A stretch of 64,000 bases of DNA from Kosakonia sacchari SP1 (GCF_000300455.3 NZ_CP007215.2:1116001-1180000), one strand, 5' to 3'; shown: positions 8,750-20,530, counted from the stretch's first letter. Numbers and translations: made by a program. Notes: generated by a model from the sequence alone, not told the origin.

Positions 8750-10021
8750 GTGAAAGTTCGCCGCCATCTCAACTGTGCGATTTGCGCCCTTACCATGTGG
8801 GTCAACGGCGCGAACGCCTGGAGCAACGCGCTGCCGGTTGGGCCTGCGGCAGGTGATCAAACACTTTCGCCGTTTTATATCTGGGATGGCGCGTTACCCG
8901 ATAAACCCGGCGTGATGCTGCGTGAAGAGCCGATTCCCGGTCAGCCTGACATTACCGATGCCAGCCAGATCGCGCGCATTCTTTATACCTCGCAGGATAA
9001 ACGCTGGAATGCTGGCATCGTGCCGGTCAGCGGTACGCTGTGGTTGCCGAAAGGGCGCGCGCCAAAAGGCGGCTGGCCGCTTGTTGCCTGGGCGCACGGC
9101 ACGCTGGGCGTTGCCGATAGCTGTGCGCCTTCCTGGACTAACCCGCCCCCGCGGGATGCGCACTATATCAATCAGTGGCTGAAGCACGGTTTTGCTGTCG
9201 TCGCCACCGATTACCAGGGGCTGGGTGGGCCAGGCCCGCACCCATACATGAACTGGGAAGCCGAAGGGCGTTCGGTGCTGGACAGCGTGCGCGCTGCGCT
9301 TAAGAGCACGTCGCAACTGGCAAATAATCTGGTGATCAGCGGTCAGTCGCAAGGCTCCGGCGCATCGCTTGGCGCCAGCCTGCTCGCGCCGGATTACGCG
9401 CCGGAACTCAAGCTGCGCGCGACAATAGCCACCGGTGTGGTTGCCACTTTTCCGGACGGTCCGATAAAACCGGGGCCTGCGCGGCCAGGGCAGCGCGATC
9501 CCGCCCGCTTTACGCTGCTGCGCATCATTGGCGGTTCATTGCCGGACGGCGCACCGGCTGCTGAAAAATGGGTGACGGATAAAGGCACAAAGATGCTGGC
9601 GCTCGCCAGAACATCCTGTATGCCGGAACTGGGGCGTTACGAGCGGCGGGAAAAACTCACGGGTGACACGGTATTTGTGGGCGGCACGAAACAGGTGGAG
9701 TCAGCATTGCTTGCGGTAACGGATATGCCGGTGAAAACTTTTCCCGCCCCGCTGTTTACCGCGACCGGGCTTGCCGATCACACGTTGTCGCCACATCACC
9801 AGTACGCCGCCATCGCCGCGCTCTGCGCGGGTGGCAATGCGGTGGAGTGGAAGACCTACCCCGGCATTACGCATAACGGTGTGGTTAACGTTGCTTTCGA
9901 CGATGAGCTGAAATTTGTGCGCGGCGTGATGGAAAATGCCCCGCAGCCCAACAGTTGTGGTTCGTTACAGGCTCCGGGGAAATTGCAGCAGCCATTAGAG
10001 GGCGTGCCGTTTAACCGATAA
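8750..10021 (+). CDS. Secreted alpha/beta-hydrolase, lipase-like
   Basis: An exported hydrolase of the secretory-lipase type. The nucleophile elbow is GQSQG (ISGQSQGSGAS), with WAHGT as oxyanion region. Likely acid and base residues are in GLADHTLSPHH and THNGV. A signal peptide follows the basic start (VRRHLNCAICALTMWVNGANA). Three starts are possible in frame: 8687, ATG 8738 and GTG 8750. GTG 8750 is preferred because ATGGAG sits at Shine-Dalgarno distance before it and the signal peptide then has a normal length. The start is uncertain by four codons. The substrate is unknown. It stands alone. Confidence 0.8.
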   Translation: MKVRRHLNCAICALTMWVNGANAWSNALPVGPAAGDQTLSPFYIWDGALPDKPGVMLREEPIPGQPDITDASQIARILYTSQDKRWNAGIVPVSGTLWLPKGRAPKGGWPLVAWAHGTLGVADSCAPSWTNPPPRDAHYINQWLKHGFAVVATDYQGLGGPGPHPYMNWEAEGRSVLDSVRAALKSTSQLANNLVISGQSQGSGASLGASLLAPDYAPELKLRATIATGVVATFPDGPIKPGPARPGQRDPARFTLLRIIGGSLPDGAPAAEKWVTDKGTKMLALARTSCMPELGRYERREKLTGDTVFVGGTKQVESALLAVTDMPVKTFPAPLFTATGLADHTLSPHHQYAAIAALCAGGNAVEWKTYPGITHNGVVNVAFDDELKFVRGVMENAPQPNSCGSLQAPGKLQQPLEGVPFNR

Positions 10022-10049
10022 CACACCGGGCAAGCCGTACACTCTCTGC

Positions 10050-10163
10050 CTAAAAAGGCAGCAGGTAAAAGGGAGATGTCGGTGCCAGCCGATGTCGCAC
10101 CGCCAGGCCACGGTTGTCGATAACCGACACCGACGGGGTTTTGCTGAACAGTGATGTGCTCAT
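10050..10163 (-). pseudogene. Vestigial 5' end of a TccC/RHS-type toxin gene
   Basis: An ATG with AGGAGAG upstream opens a 37-codon frame ([20 protein letters not shown]). Its 'TP-V-V-DNRGL-VR' pattern is the characteristic N-terminus of insecticidal toxin-complex TccC/RHS proteins. The family continues with a DIxWHR motif. Here the same nucleotides read DIGWHR only if two bases are added after the AVR codons. The similarity then ends and a stop follows. The rest of the gene (about 900 codons in the family) is absent. The frame is the same as that of scrR upstream. Confidence 0.55.
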
Positions 10164-11252
10164 TATTCTCTCCTGTTTGTGTGATGCAGCCAGTAAGGCT
10201 GCATGATTAAAAATAGAGCAAACAGGAGAGGGATGATTCTTATGAAGCGGGTGGCGAAAGCGCAGCGTTGCGGGCAGCACACGCTGCGGTGAAGCCGGTT
10301 CATTGCCTTCTATCATCTGGGTGATGATATCAAAGCAGTCCTGCGCGAGGCGCGGGACATTCTGCTCAACCGTATCAATCGGCAGCGTCAGCGAATCGTA
10401 TAAATAGTGATCGTCGAAGCTGGCGATATGAATATCGCTCTCCAGCATATGGTGCTGGCTCATATAACGCAGAACCCCTTCCAGCAGGCCGCAGGCGGCG
10501 GTGAACAGCGCTTTGGGCGGGCGGCCCAGTTTTGCGCACAAGGCGGCAAACATCTCATAACCGCTGCTCGGATGGTAATTACCGTGAATAATCCACTCCG
10601 GGCGCGGCGTAACGCCGGCGCGCTCCAGCCCTTGCATAAACCCGGCAAGGCGGTCTTTGGTGGGCGACAGGCGCGGTTGTCCGCCAAGAAAGTAGACTTC
10701 ATCCGGGTTGGCGCGCGCCAGCCGTTCGACCAGATCGGCGGTCGGCGTCAGCGAATCGGTGATCACTAACGGCAACAGCGTGTCATTGATATGGCGATCA
10801 AACAGCACCACTGGCAACTGCTCGCTGAGCTTCACATAGTCGGCGTCGTTTTGCATGCTGGAGGCGACAATTAGCCCGTCCACCTGGCGCGCAACCAGGT
10901 TGTTGACCACCACCGTTTCCTGGCTGGCGTTTTCGTCGGTACAGGAGATAAGCAGTTGCAAACCGGCTTCGCGGCAGAGATTTTCCAGCTCGTGAGAAAA
11001 AACAGCGAAACCGTAGTTGGTGATTTCCGGCACCACCAGCCCCAGCGTATGGCTGCGGTTTTCACGCAGCAGGCGGGCGTGAATGCTGGGCTGGTAATGA
11101 TGCTGCTGGGCGATGGCCTGTACGCGATCGCGCGTCTCCTGCGCCACGCGCAGCTCTTTACCGCGGCCGTTAAGCACCAGGCTGGCGGTGGCTTTCGACA
11201 CACCCGCCAGCGCGGCGATATCACTGATGGTAACGCGTTTTGTTTTTCTCAC
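10050..11252 (-). CDS. scrR: Sucrose operon repressor ScrR with abnormal C-terminal run-on
   Basis: A LacI-family repressor with an N-terminal helix-turn-helix ([21 protein letters not shown]), hinge and periplasmic-binding-like effector domain. It controls scrK and scrYAB and is induced by fructose or fructose 1-phosphate. It strongly resembles Klebsiella/pUR400 ScrR, which ends soon after the LRFRHP segment (about position 10248 here, roughly 335 codons). No stop occurs there, and the frame continues 65 more codons through a hairpin into the toxin scrap. One extra C in the CCC run at that point would give a stop three codons later. The GTG at 11252 is preferred because homology begins there. 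An ATG at 11297 overlaps scrB. Confidence 0.85.
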   Translation of the reverse strand: MRKTKRVTISDIAALAGVSKATASLVLNGRGKELRVAQETRDRVQAIAQQHHYQPSIHARLLRENRSHTLGLVVPEITNYGFAVFSHELENLCREAGLQLLISCTDENASQETVVVNNLVARQVDGLIVASSMQNDADYVKLSEQLPVVLFDRHINDTLLPLVITDSLTPTADLVERLARANPDEVYFLGGQPRLSPTKDRLAGFMQGLERAGVTPRPEWIIHGNYHPSSGYEMFAALCAKLGRPPKALFTAACGLLEGVLRYMSQHHMLESDIHIASFDDHYLYDSLTLPIDTVEQNVPRLAQDCFDIITQMIEGNEPASPQRVLPATLRFRHPLHKNHPSPVCSIFNHAALLAASHKQERIMSTSLFSKTPSVSVIDNRGLAVRHRLAPTSPFYLLPF

Positions 11253-11281
11253 GGTTGTGCATCGGTTAAGGAAACAAGCAC

Positions 11282-12691
11282 TTATTCTACCATGCAAGCA
11301 CGTAACGACCAGTAGCTGGCCTGCACTTCTGCGTCTCCCGTCAGGGTTATTTGTGCCGGATGAACCGGGAAGTAGCGGCTGCTCATCACCCCTTCGCCAT
11401 CATTGATAAAGATCTCTATGCTTGAGTGGTCGCAAAGGATCTGCAACTTATGCGCGCATCCGTTCCAGTACCGGTACAGCCATGCGCCGTTCTCCAGGCT
11501 GCGGCGTGAAAGTCGCAGTTCATCGTGATGCCATTCGAGGATCAGCGTATCGGCGAAATTCAGCGTTACGCCACCTGTACTTTCCAGTACCAGTTCCAGA
11601 CGTTGCGCATCCAGCGCGGGCATCTTGTGCGCCACGCCGCGATACTGTTGCTGTTCACCGCGCAGCGCCTGCAACTCATTGACGGGTTGCTGGTAGAGTT
11701 TTCCATTGCGCGAGGTCAGCTCGCGCAGGCAGGTCATCTGGTGGAGCCAACCATTGGCAATGGTCGGCTGGCGCATCTCTTCGCCGTCCGGCACGCCCAT
11801 CCAGCCCACCAGCAGGCGGCGTCCGTCGGCGCTGAGCGTAGTTTGCGGGGCATAAAACTCAAACCCGGCGTCCAGTTCGTGAAAGTCACCGTGCTGGTAG
11901 CTTGCAGTGGCGTAGTCGAGCTGACCGCTTAAATAAGCGCTTGGGTAAGTGTTCAGATAGCGCTTCTCTTCGCGCGCCAGGCCTTGTGGGCAGCAGACTA
12001 AAAACGTACTGCCGTTAAGCGTGAACATGTCGGGGCACTCCCACATGTAACCCGCGTCACCCAGCCCGCCCAGCCCGCTACCGGCGATTTCGCCAAGGTT
12101 TTGCCAGTTCCACAAGTTTTCGGAACGCAGCAGTAAAACTTTGCCCTGTAATTGCAGATCCTGCGCGCCCAGCACCATGTACCAGTAGTCGCCGTGGCGC
12201 CACACCTTCGGGTCGCGAACGTGACCGGTGTAGCCGTGCGGCAGGGGGATCGCAGGGCCGAGCTTGTCGAAGCCGCCTGCGTTGTTTTGCACCGCCAGGC
12301 ATTGCCACGCGGTGCGCGTGCCATCGTCAAATTTGACATTGCCGGTATAACAAAGCGTCAGGACGCCATTGTTATCAACAGCGCTGCCGGAATAACAACC
12401 GCTGCGGTCGTACTCTTCATCAGGCATCAATGCGATAGGTTCATGCTGCCAGTGCACTAAGTCCTCTGAACTCCAGTGCGCCCAGCATTTGTGTAAATGC
12501 TGGCAGCCCAGCGCATTCCACTGGTAGAACAGGTGGTAGCGCCCGGCAAAGTGGATAAACCCATTCGGATCGTTGAGCAGCCCGGTAGTCGGTGCCAGGT
12601 GCCAGCCAGGGTAGCGGCTGTCATTCAGCGCCTTCGGTTGACCTTTCATCACCGCCTGTAAAATGGCGGGTAGCAGCGGTTGTGAAGCCAT
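11282..12691 (-). CDS. scrB: Sucrose-6-phosphate hydrolase ScrB (GH32)
   Basis: A 469-residue cytoplasmic invertase that splits sucrose 6-phosphate into glucose 6-phosphate and fructose. GH32 motifs are NDPNG (nucleophile Asp, about residue 41), FRDP-type HVRDPKVW and the acid/base Glu in MWECPD. The C-terminal half is the beta-sandwich module. The start codon overlaps the scrA stop by one base (TAATG), showing translational coupling. It is followed by scrR. Confidence 0.96.
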   Translation of the reverse strand: MASQPLLPAILQAVMKGQPKALNDSRYPGWHLAPTTGLLNDPNGFIHFAGRYHLFYQWNALGCQHLHKCWAHWSSEDLVHWQHEPIALMPDEEYDRSGCYSGSAVDNNGVLTLCYTGNVKFDDGTRTAWQCLAVQNNAGGFDKLGPAIPLPHGYTGHVRDPKVWRHGDYWYMVLGAQDLQLQGKVLLLRSENLWNWQNLGEIAGSGLGGLGDAGYMWECPDMFTLNGSTFLVCCPQGLAREEKRYLNTYPSAYLSGQLDYATASYQHGDFHELDAGFEFYAPQTTLSADGRRLLVGWMGVPDGEEMRQPTIANGWLHQMTCLRELTSRNGKLYQQPVNELQALRGEQQQYRGVAHKMPALDAQRLELVLESTGGVTLNFADTLILEWHHDELRLSRRSLENGAWLYRYWNGCAHKLQILCDHSSIEIFINDGEGVMSSRYFPVHPAQITLTGDAEVQASYWSLRACMVE

Positions 12692-14061
12692 TATTCAGAG
12701 TCCGTTTTGTATTTCAGCAGGTAAGAGATAACAAAGGCGACGCTAAAGGCGATAGCCATGCCGATAATATAATTCAGCAGCGAGCTGGCCTGCACAATCG
12801 CCATCCCTGGTAGGCCGGTCAGGCCAACCGCCGTCATATAAACATGCACCGACACCACCCACGCACCGCCGACCGCGCCGCCGATAAGCGCAGCGATAAA
12901 CGGTTTTACAAAGCGCAGGTTGATACCGAAAATTGCCGCCTCGGTAATGCCGAGCAGGGCGGAGAACGCCGAGGGCAGGGTAATCGCTTTAATCTTCGCG
13001 TCTTTGGTTTTAAACCATACCGCCAGACATGCGCCGCCCTGGGCGACGTTTGCCATCGCCCAAATCGGCAGCAGGAAGTTAACGCCAATCGACGGGTTAC
13101 CCAACAGCCCGGCTTCAATGGCATGGAAGCTGTGATGTACGCCGGTAATGACAATCACCGAATACAAGCCGCCGAACAGCAAACCGGCCAGCCATCCGGC
13201 ATGGGTGATAAGCGTACTGAGCACAAAGGAGATGCCATCGCCGAGCGCGCGACCCGCCGGGCCGATAATCAGCATCGCGACAAAGCCGGAAATAATCACT
13301 GTCAGGAACGGCGTGAGGATCAGATCCAGCGCATCCGGGATCACGCGGCGCAGTTGTTTTTCCAGCAGGCTCATAAACCACACCGCCAGCAGCACCGGGA
13401 AGACTGTCCCCTGGTAGCCGATCATCGCCACTTCAATGCCGAAGAAATTCATGGTGTGGAAGCCAGCCGCCACGCCCCAGGCGTTGGTCAGCGCCGGGTG
13501 GGTCAGAATGCCGCCGAGCGTTGCACCAAGGTACGGGTTACCGCCAAATTCGCGCGCGGCGGTAAAGCCAATCAGGATCGGCAGAATGATAAACGCCGCC
13601 GAGCTGAACATGTCGAGCATGATATAGAGCGCGTTGTCGGCGTTCACCCAGCCGTAGGTTTTCACCATCCCCAGCAGGCCCATCAGCAGACCGGAGGCGA
13701 CGATCGCCGGAATAATCGGCACGAAAATGTTGGAGAGCAAACGGGCGATACGCTGGAACGGATTCAGTTTACGCGCGGCAATATCCGCCGCTTCTGATTT
13801 GCTGGTTTCGCTGATCCCGGCTTCGGCAATAAACGCGGCGTAAACTTTATTCACTACGCCTGTGCCAAAGATAATCTGCAACTGACCGGCGTTACGAAAG
13901 CACCCCTTTACGCCGTCGACTTTGCCAATCGCGGCAGTGTCCGCTTTGGCATCTTCCACCAGCACCAGACGCAAGCGTGTCGCGCAGTGCGCGGCGCTGG
14001 CAATATTGTCCTTGCCTCCCAGTAGCGGCAGTAGCGACCGGGAAATTTGTGCAAAATCCAT
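12691..14061 (-). CDS. scrA: PTS sucrose-specific EIIBC component ScrA
   Basis: A 456-residue PTS permease that imports sucrose and phosphorylates it. The N-terminal EIIB domain has the phosphocysteine in SAAHCATRLR (about residue 27). The EIIC domain with about ten membrane spans runs from about 105 (FVPIIPAIVASGLLMGLLG) to the end. There is no EIIA domain, so Crr (EIIA-Glc) is the expected phosphodonor, as known for ScrA. It lies between scrY and scrB in the standard scr order. Confidence 0.96.
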   Translation of the reverse strand: MDFAQISRSLLPLLGGKDNIASAAHCATRLRLVLVEDAKADTAAIGKVDGVKGCFRNAGQLQIIFGTGVVNKVYAAFIAEAGISETSKSEAADIAARKLNPFQRIARLLSNIFVPIIPAIVASGLLMGLLGMVKTYGWVNADNALYIMLDMFSSAAFIILPILIGFTAAREFGGNPYLGATLGGILTHPALTNAWGVAAGFHTMNFFGIEVAMIGYQGTVFPVLLAVWFMSLLEKQLRRVIPDALDLILTPFLTVIISGFVAMLIIGPAGRALGDGISFVLSTLITHAGWLAGLLFGGLYSVIVITGVHHSFHAIEAGLLGNPSIGVNFLLPIWAMANVAQGGACLAVWFKTKDAKIKAITLPSAFSALLGITEAAIFGINLRFVKPFIAALIGGAVGGAWVVSVHVYMTAVGLTGLPGMAIVQASSLLNYIIGMAIAFSVAFVISYLLKYKTDSE

Positions 14062-14128
14062 AAAAACCTCTGTTTTATCGTTTTTGTGGGACTAACCGGC
14101 AAAAGTGGCCCCCGAAGGAGCCGTTTCA

Positions 14129-15658
<1,530 letters not shown>

Positions 15659-15690
15659 CTAAGGAAGAGCCATCATCACAGAGTTATTTT

Positions 15691-15707
15691 GCTAAACCGG
15701 TTTAGGC
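15691..15707. promoter_or_regulatory. ScrR operator, proximal to scrY
   Basis: A perfect 14-bp palindrome CTAAACCGGTTTAG with a 5' G, 45 bp before the scrY start. It is identical in core to the site at 15751, 60 bp (about six turns) away. The LacI-family operator form (central CG) supports ScrR binding. Confidence 0.8.
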
Positions 15708-15750
15708 TTCGAATCATAATCAAGCCCATTTTCTCGGCGCAATGAAATTT

Positions 15751-15766
15751 GCTAAACCGGTTTAGT
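15751..15766. promoter_or_regulatory. ScrR operator, distal site upstream of scrY
   Basis: A second copy of GCTAAACCGGTTTAG. The phased 60-bp separation between the two sites would suit a repression loop over the scrY promoter. Confidence 0.8.
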
Positions 15767-15809
15767 GATTGTGAGACGGCTCGCAAAACGAAGCGGCAAG
15801 CCCGCCAAA

Positions 15810-16736
15810 TCAGCGGCATTGTTCCAGAAGCTGGTGGTGATACGGCAGGGCGGTCATCGCACCTTTGGCGGTGGTCGCCAGCGCACCGCAGATCTGCGCG
15901 CTGGCAAGCCGCGCGGACAACTGCGCTTCACAGTCCGGCAGGCCGTGTTCCGCCAGCCCCCACAACAGCCCGGCGACAAAGGCGTCGCCTGCGCCAGTGG
16001 TATCGACGCTCACCACCGGCAACGTGGGGTAGTGGAAAATTTTGCCGCTGTGCCAGGCGGTCACGCCCGCTTTTCCTTGTGTCACCAACAGCAAGCTGAT
16101 GGCATAACGCGTCGCCATGGCTTGCATGCTTGCTTCCATCTGCGTGGAACCGGAAAAAAACGCCAGCTCCTCTTCAGACAGTTTCACCACATCAGCCAGC
16201 GTTAAGGCCTGGCTCAGGCAGCGGCGAAGCTGCGTGGCATCTTCCCAGAGATCCTGTCGGATATTGGGATCGAAGCTGACAAAGCCGCCCGCGCTGCGTA
16301 CCCGCTGCATGGCAGAAAAGGTGGTGGATCGCGACGGTTCTGCCGCCAGCGCAATTGAGCAGCAGTGTAGCCATTCGCCGCGCTGGAATGCTGGCAGGTC
16401 GCTTTCGGTAAGAAACAGGTCGGCGCTCGGGCGTACCATAAAGGTAAACGAACGTTCACCGTCATCGTCCAGCGCTACCACCACCGTGGAGGTGCGCTGC
16501 GCCGGATCGGCGCGCATAAACGCGGTGTCGACCTGTTCTGTGGACAGTGTTTGTTGCATAAAACGACCAAACGGATCGTCACCGACGCGGCCGATAAACC
16601 CGCTATTTCCCTGCAACCGCGCAACCCCGACCGCAACATTCGCCGGGGCGCCACCGGGACACTGCATTAAATGACCCGGTGCTTCCGGCAGTAAATCCAC
16701 CACGGCATCGCCCAGACACCAGACTCTGGCTGACAT
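15810..16736 (-). CDS. scrK: Fructokinase ScrK
   Basis: A 308-residue PfkB/ribokinase-family kinase that phosphorylates the fructose released by ScrB. It shows the N-terminal substrate signature (GGAPANVAVGVARL) and the C-terminal PfkB signature with catalytic Asp (VDTTGAGDAFVAGLL). It is upstream of scrY with its own operator, so it is either a separate transcription unit or reads through into scrYAB. This matches the scrK-scrYAB-scrR layout of pUR400 and Klebsiella. Confidence 0.95.
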   Translation of the reverse strand: MSARVWCLGDAVVDLLPEAPGHLMQCPGGAPANVAVGVARLQGNSGFIGRVGDDPFGRFMQQTLSTEQVDTAFMRADPAQRTSTVVVALDDDGERSFTFMVRPSADLFLTESDLPAFQRGEWLHCCSIALAAEPSRSTTFSAMQRVRSAGGFVSFDPNIRQDLWEDATQLRRCLSQALTLADVVKLSEEELAFFSGSTQMEASMQAMATRYAISLLLVTQGKAGVTAWHSGKIFHYPTLPVVSVDTTGAGDAFVAGLLWGLAEHGLPDCEAQLSARLASAQICGALATTAKGAMTALPYHHQLLEQCR

Positions 16737-16770
16737 GCTTTTCTCCTGACAAATAGTATTGCTAAAAATT

Positions 16771-16788
16771 AACTAAAACGGTTTAGCA
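16771..16788. promoter_or_regulatory. ScrR operator upstream of scrK
   Basis: CTAAAACGGTTTAG, one mismatch from the scrY operators, lies about 37-50 bp before the scrK start. A half-site GCTAAAAATT lies ten bases nearer the gene. Confidence 0.7.
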
Positions 16789-16885
16789 AATCAATGGCGT
16801 TTTGCCAGTTCAACGATTTTTAACTCTTGTTATGGGGGCGAATTCTGTGCGGAACATAAAAGATATATCAGATAAAGAGGGTCAT

Positions 16886-16927
16886 ATGCAGTCGAAAAAT
16901 TACGATTTGCAGCCATATAAGATCTGA
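16886..16927 (+). CDS. Possible 13-residue leader peptide upstream of gadB
   Basis: ATG with AAAGAGGG upstream begins a 13-codon frame (MQSKNYDLQPYKI) ended by TGA. It lies in AT-rich DNA about 250 bp before gadB. There is no similarity I recognise. The ribosome-binding site is its only support. Confidence 0.2.
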   Translation: MQSKNYDLQPYKI

Positions 16928-16962
16928 ATTCATCTCATAAAATATAAATTAAGGAAATCAGA

Positions 16963-17151
16963 GTGGTTATTTATATCAGCGAGTTACCTGTTCCTGTAAA
17001 TAAATATGTATTTCGCTTGTTAATGTTTTTTTCTTTTAAAATCAGCTTAATAGTGTGCCGTTTTTATTCATTTAATGATTGGGTAAGGAAATTCCATTGG
17101 TTTGAAAAAATAAAAGGCAGGGTTTATAGCTTTCTCAGACATAACGAATGA
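16963..17151 (+). CDS. Possible small hydrophobic protein upstream of gadB
   Basis: A 62-codon frame starts with GTG after AAGGAAA. It encodes a short hydrophobic segment (FRLLMFFSFKISLIVCRFY) followed by a basic tail rich in Trp, Phe and Arg. It ends 27 bp before gadB and would be its first operon gene. It is AT-rich and has no recognised family. It could be an untranslated leader. Confidence 0.3.
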   Translation: MVIYISELPVPVNKYVFRLLMFFSFKISLIVCRFYSFNDWVRKFHWFEKIKGRVYSFLRHNE

Positions 17152-17178
17152 GCAAATGCACCCATAAGGAGAGGGCAC

Positions 17179-18564
17179 ATGGATGGGCAATACCCTGGCA
17201 TAGATGATATTTACGCCTCACTGGAATTATCTTCGTCCCTGGAAAAACACCACTTCCCCGCTAAAGAACGGGATCCGCGCAATGTCTTTGCCGCAGTACA
17301 CGACGAATTGATGCTTGACGGTAACTCACGACAAAATCTGGCAACGTTCTGCCAGACATGGGTCGATGATGAAATTCGCACATTGATGGATTTGTCTATC
17401 GACAAAAACATGATCGATAAAGACGAATACCCGCAAACGGCTGAAATTGAGTCTCGCTGTGTACATATGCTGGCCGATTTATGGCACTCGCCGGAGGCGG
17501 AAAACACGCTCGGCTGCTCGACAATTGGTTCATCTGAAGCGGCAATGCTCGGCGGTCTGGCGCTGAAATGGCGCTGGCGGAAAAAACAAGCTGCTGCAGG
17601 CAAACCTACCGACAAACCGAACCTGATTTGCGGGCCAGTGCAAATCTGCTGGCACAAATTTGCACGCTATTTTGATGTTGAGCTGCGCGAAATTCCCCTG
17701 CAAGGCCAGCGGTTAGTGATGAACGCCGAAGAGGTGATCAAACGGGTTGATGAAAACACCATTGGCGTTGTTCCGACGATGGGCGTCACCTTCTCATGCC
17801 AGTATGAGCCGGTAAAAGCGGTGCATGATGCGCTGGATAATCTGCAACAGGAAACCGGCCTTGATATTCCCATCCATGTTGACGGTGCCAGCGGCGGGTT
17901 TCTGGCGCCGTTTTGCGCGCCGGATATTCAGTGGGACTTTCGCCTGCCACGGGTGAAATCGATTAATGCCTCTGGCCATAAATTCGGTCTTGCACCGCTG
18001 GGCGCCGGTTGGGTCGTATGGCGCGAGGCCGCCGATTTACCGGAAGAACTGATTTTTAATGTTAACTACCTCGGCGGCAACATGCCGACGTTCGCTCTCA
18101 ACTTTTCACGACCTGGCGGGCAGGTTATTGCCCAGTATTACAATTTCCTGCGTCTGGGGCGGGAAGGTTACACGAAAATTCATCACGCCTGTTACCAGAC
18201 AGCGCAGTATCTGGCGCGGGAAATCGACAAGCTTGGGCCGTTCAAAATCCTGTTCGATGGCGACAGTCAGCAAGGCATTCCCGCACTGGCGTGGACGCTG
18301 CGCACCGAGCGCGCCATTGGCGGATACACCCTTTATGACCTTGCCGATCGCCTGCGCAGCCGTGGCTGGCAGGTGCCCGCCTATTCAATGCCAGCCCATC
18401 GCGAAGATTTGGTTATCCAGAGGGTGCTGGTGCGCCACGGCGTAAGCCACGATCTCGCCAGCTTGCTGGTGGACGATATTAAGCGCGCACTTGACTACTT
18501 TTCCCGCCATCCGGTCATCAACCCGCTCAGCGCGGAAGAAGCCAGTGGTTTTAATCACGCCTGA
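17179..18564 (+). CDS. gadB: Glutamate decarboxylase GadB
   Basis: A 461-residue PLP enzyme that consumes a proton to convert glutamate to GABA. The PLP-binding lysine is in [15 protein letters not shown] holds the PLP-contacting Asp, and [19 protein letters not shown] is the family signature. The N-terminus shows the [18 protein letters not shown] segment of bacterial Gad. GAGAGGGCAC precedes the ATG. It is the first clear gene of gadB-gadC-hdeA. No GadE, GadX or GadW gene lies in the window, so control must come from elsewhere. Confidence 0.96.
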   Translation: MDGQYPGIDDIYASLELSSSLEKHHFPAKERDPRNVFAAVHDELMLDGNSRQNLATFCQTWVDDEIRTLMDLSIDKNMIDKDEYPQTAEIESRCVHMLADLWHSPEAENTLGCSTIGSSEAAMLGGLALKWRWRKKQAAAGKPTDKPNLICGPVQICWHKFARYFDVELREIPLQGQRLVMNAEEVIKRVDENTIGVVPTMGVTFSCQYEPVKAVHDALDNLQQETGLDIPIHVDGASGGFLAPFCAPDIQWDFRLPRVKSINASGHKFGLAPLGAGWVVWREAADLPEELIFNVNYLGGNMPTFALNFSRPGGQVIAQYYNFLRLGREGYTKIHHACYQTAQYLAREIDKLGPFKILFDGDSQQGIPALAWTLRTERAIGGYTLYDLADRLRSRGWQVPAYSMPAHREDLVIQRVLVRHGVSHDLASLLVDDIKRALDYFSRHPVINPLSAEEASGFNHA

Positions 18565-18599
18565 GGCCCGAAAAGTCCCGTTATGAAAGGAGGAGTGCC

Positions 18600-20126
18600 A
18601 TGGAGGCGGTGAACAAAAGCGTTCCGGCTAAGTCATTATCCATGATGGGTTTTTTTGCGATCACCGCATCCATGGTGATGGCGGTGTATGAATACCCGAC
18701 GTTTGCGACATCGGGTTTCAGTCTGGTTTTTTTCTTATTACTGGGCGGCATCTTATGGTTTATCCCGGTTGGCCTGTGTGCGGCTGAAATGGCCACGGTT
18801 GAGGGCTGGGAAGAGGGCGGGATCTTCACCTGGGTATCAAAAACGTTGGGAGAACGCTGGGGGTTTGCGGCAATTTCATTTGGTTATCTGCAAATCGCGA
18901 TCGGTTTTATCCCGATGCTCTACTTCGTGCTGGGCGCGCTGGCGTATATCCTTGACTGGCCAGCGCTGAACAGCGATCCGCTGACGAAAACCATCGCCGC
19001 GTTAATCATTCTGTGGGCGCTGGCGTTTACCCAGTTTGGCGGCACGAAATATACCGCGCAAATCGCCAAACTGGGCTTCTTCGGCGGCATCCTGCTGCCT
19101 GCTGCTATCCTCGTGGTGCTGGCCATCGCGTACCTCCTCAGCGGCGCGCCGCTGGCCATCACTTTTGATATGTCGACGTTTGTCCCGGATTTCACCCAGC
19201 TCGGCACGCTGGTGGTCTTTGTGGCGTTCATTCTGAGTTATATGGGTGTCGAGGCGTCGGCTACACATGTTAACGAAATGAACAACCCAGGCCGTGACTA
19301 TCCGCTGGCCATGATATTGCTGATGATCGCCGCGATTTGCCTCAGCTCAATTGGCGGCTTGTCTGTCGCGGCCGTGATCCCACATAACGAGATCAACCTT
19401 TCTGCCGGGGTCGTTCAAACTTTCAGCGTGTTAATTACCCATTACGGTGCCGGACTCGCCTGGGCCGTAAAAGTCATTGCGGCGCTGCTGGTGCTGGGCG
19501 TGTTGGCAGAGATCGCTTCATGGATTGTTGGCCCGTCTCGCGGCATGTATGTCACCGCGCAGCGAGGCATTCTGCCTGCGACATTCGCCCGGGTGAATAA
19601 AAATGGTGTGCCGGTAACCCTGGTGGTGAGCCAACTGTTGATGACATCTGTTGCGCTGGTGGTGCTCACCAATTCGGGTGGCGGGAGCAATATGTCCTTT
19701 TTGATTGCCCTGACGCTGACGGTGGTGATTTATCTGTGTAGCTATTTTTTATTGTTCCTAGGCTATATGCAGTTAATTCGCAAACAGCCACAGCTTAAGC
19801 GCACCTTTCATATTCCCGGCGCAAAAGGATTCCGGCTCGCGGTAGCGGTGCTGGGCTTTTTGGTGTCGCTGCTGGCCTTTATCGTCTCTTTTTATCCACC
19901 GGCCTCGATTGGCGGCGAAAGCGCCGACGAGAAGTACATCACGCTGCTGGTTATCTGTTTTGTGATTGTGCTGATCCTCCCCTTTCTGGTCTACGCGCTG
20001 CATGACAAGCGCGGCAAACAAGGCACTGTGACCCTGGTCGCCATCACCACTGATAATGCGCCGAAAGGACATTTCTTTATACATCCACGCGCGCGTTCAC
20101 CGCATCATTTAGCCCCTAAGGAATAG
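18600..20126 (+). CDS. gadC: Glutamate/GABA antiporter GadC
   Basis: A 508-residue APC-superfamily exchanger that swaps external glutamate for internal GABA at low pH. There are twelve membrane spans. The unwound TM1 region is [20 protein letters not shown]. The hydrophilic C-terminal tail, rich in His, Pro and Arg, corresponds to the C-plug that closes the E. coli protein at neutral pH. It lies 35 bp after gadB with AAAGGAGGAG at its start. Confidence 0.96.
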   Translation: MEAVNKSVPAKSLSMMGFFAITASMVMAVYEYPTFATSGFSLVFFLLLGGILWFIPVGLCAAEMATVEGWEEGGIFTWVSKTLGERWGFAAISFGYLQIAIGFIPMLYFVLGALAYILDWPALNSDPLTKTIAALIILWALAFTQFGGTKYTAQIAKLGFFGGILLPAAILVVLAIAYLLSGAPLAITFDMSTFVPDFTQLGTLVVFVAFILSYMGVEASATHVNEMNNPGRDYPLAMILLMIAAICLSSIGGLSVAAVIPHNEINLSAGVVQTFSVLITHYGAGLAWAVKVIAALLVLGVLAEIASWIVGPSRGMYVTAQRGILPATFARVNKNGVPVTLVVSQLLMTSVALVVLTNSGGGSNMSFLIALTLTVVIYLCSYFLLFLGYMQLIRKQPQLKRTFHIPGAKGFRLAVAVLGFLVSLLAFIVSFYPPASIGGESADEKYITLLVICFVIVLILPFLVYALHDKRGKQGTVTLVAITTDNAPKGHFFIHPRARSPHHLAPKE

Positions 20127-20167
20127 CAGTTTTTTCAATGATATGAGTCATTAATAAGGAGAAGTGA

Positions 20168-20482
20168 ATGAAAACAACCGTTAGCATCATCGTTGGCAGC
20201 TTGCTGCTGGTTTCTGCTGCGACACAGGCAGCAGATAAAGGTAAACCCGTGAATAGCTGGACATGTGAGGATTTTCTCGCGCTGAAAGCCTCTTTCCAGC
20301 CAACTGCCATCGGCATTGCTGAAGCCTTAAACAGTAAGGACAAACCTGAAGAAGCGGTGGTGGATGTTCAGGGGATTGAAACGGTGACGCCCGCCGTGAT
20401 TGAAGCCTGCAAACAAGACAAACAAGCCACGTTCAAAAGCAAAGTGGAGGGCGAGTGGGACAAACTAAAAAAGGATATGTGA
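20168..20482 (+). CDS. hdeA: Periplasmic acid-stress chaperone HdeA
   Basis: A 104-residue HdeA homologue. A signal peptide ends at ATQA-AD. The mature part has VNSWTCEDFLALKASFQPTA and the second cysteine in IEACKQDKQA, the single disulfide of the family. It ends KGEWDK-like then KKDM as in HdeA. At low pH the dimer opens and holds periplasmic proteins. TAAGGAG precedes the ATG. Its place directly after gadBC is unlike E. coli, where hdeAB is a separate operon in the acid fitness island. Confidence 0.93.
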   Translation: MKTTVSIIVGSLLLVSAATQAADKGKPVNSWTCEDFLALKASFQPTAIGIAEALNSKDKPEEAVVDVQGIETVTPAVIEACKQDKQATFKSKVEGEWDKLKKDM

Positions 20483-20505
20483 ACGCGAAAATTTATTATG
20501 GCTAA

Positions 20506-20530
20506 CCTGCCGGGGCATTGAGGCCCCGGC
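20506..20530. terminator. Hairpin between hdeA and the convergent permease gene
   Basis: A strong GC stem (CCGGGGC with GCCCCGG) lies between convergent stops. There is no long T-run on either side. Confidence 0.5.
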
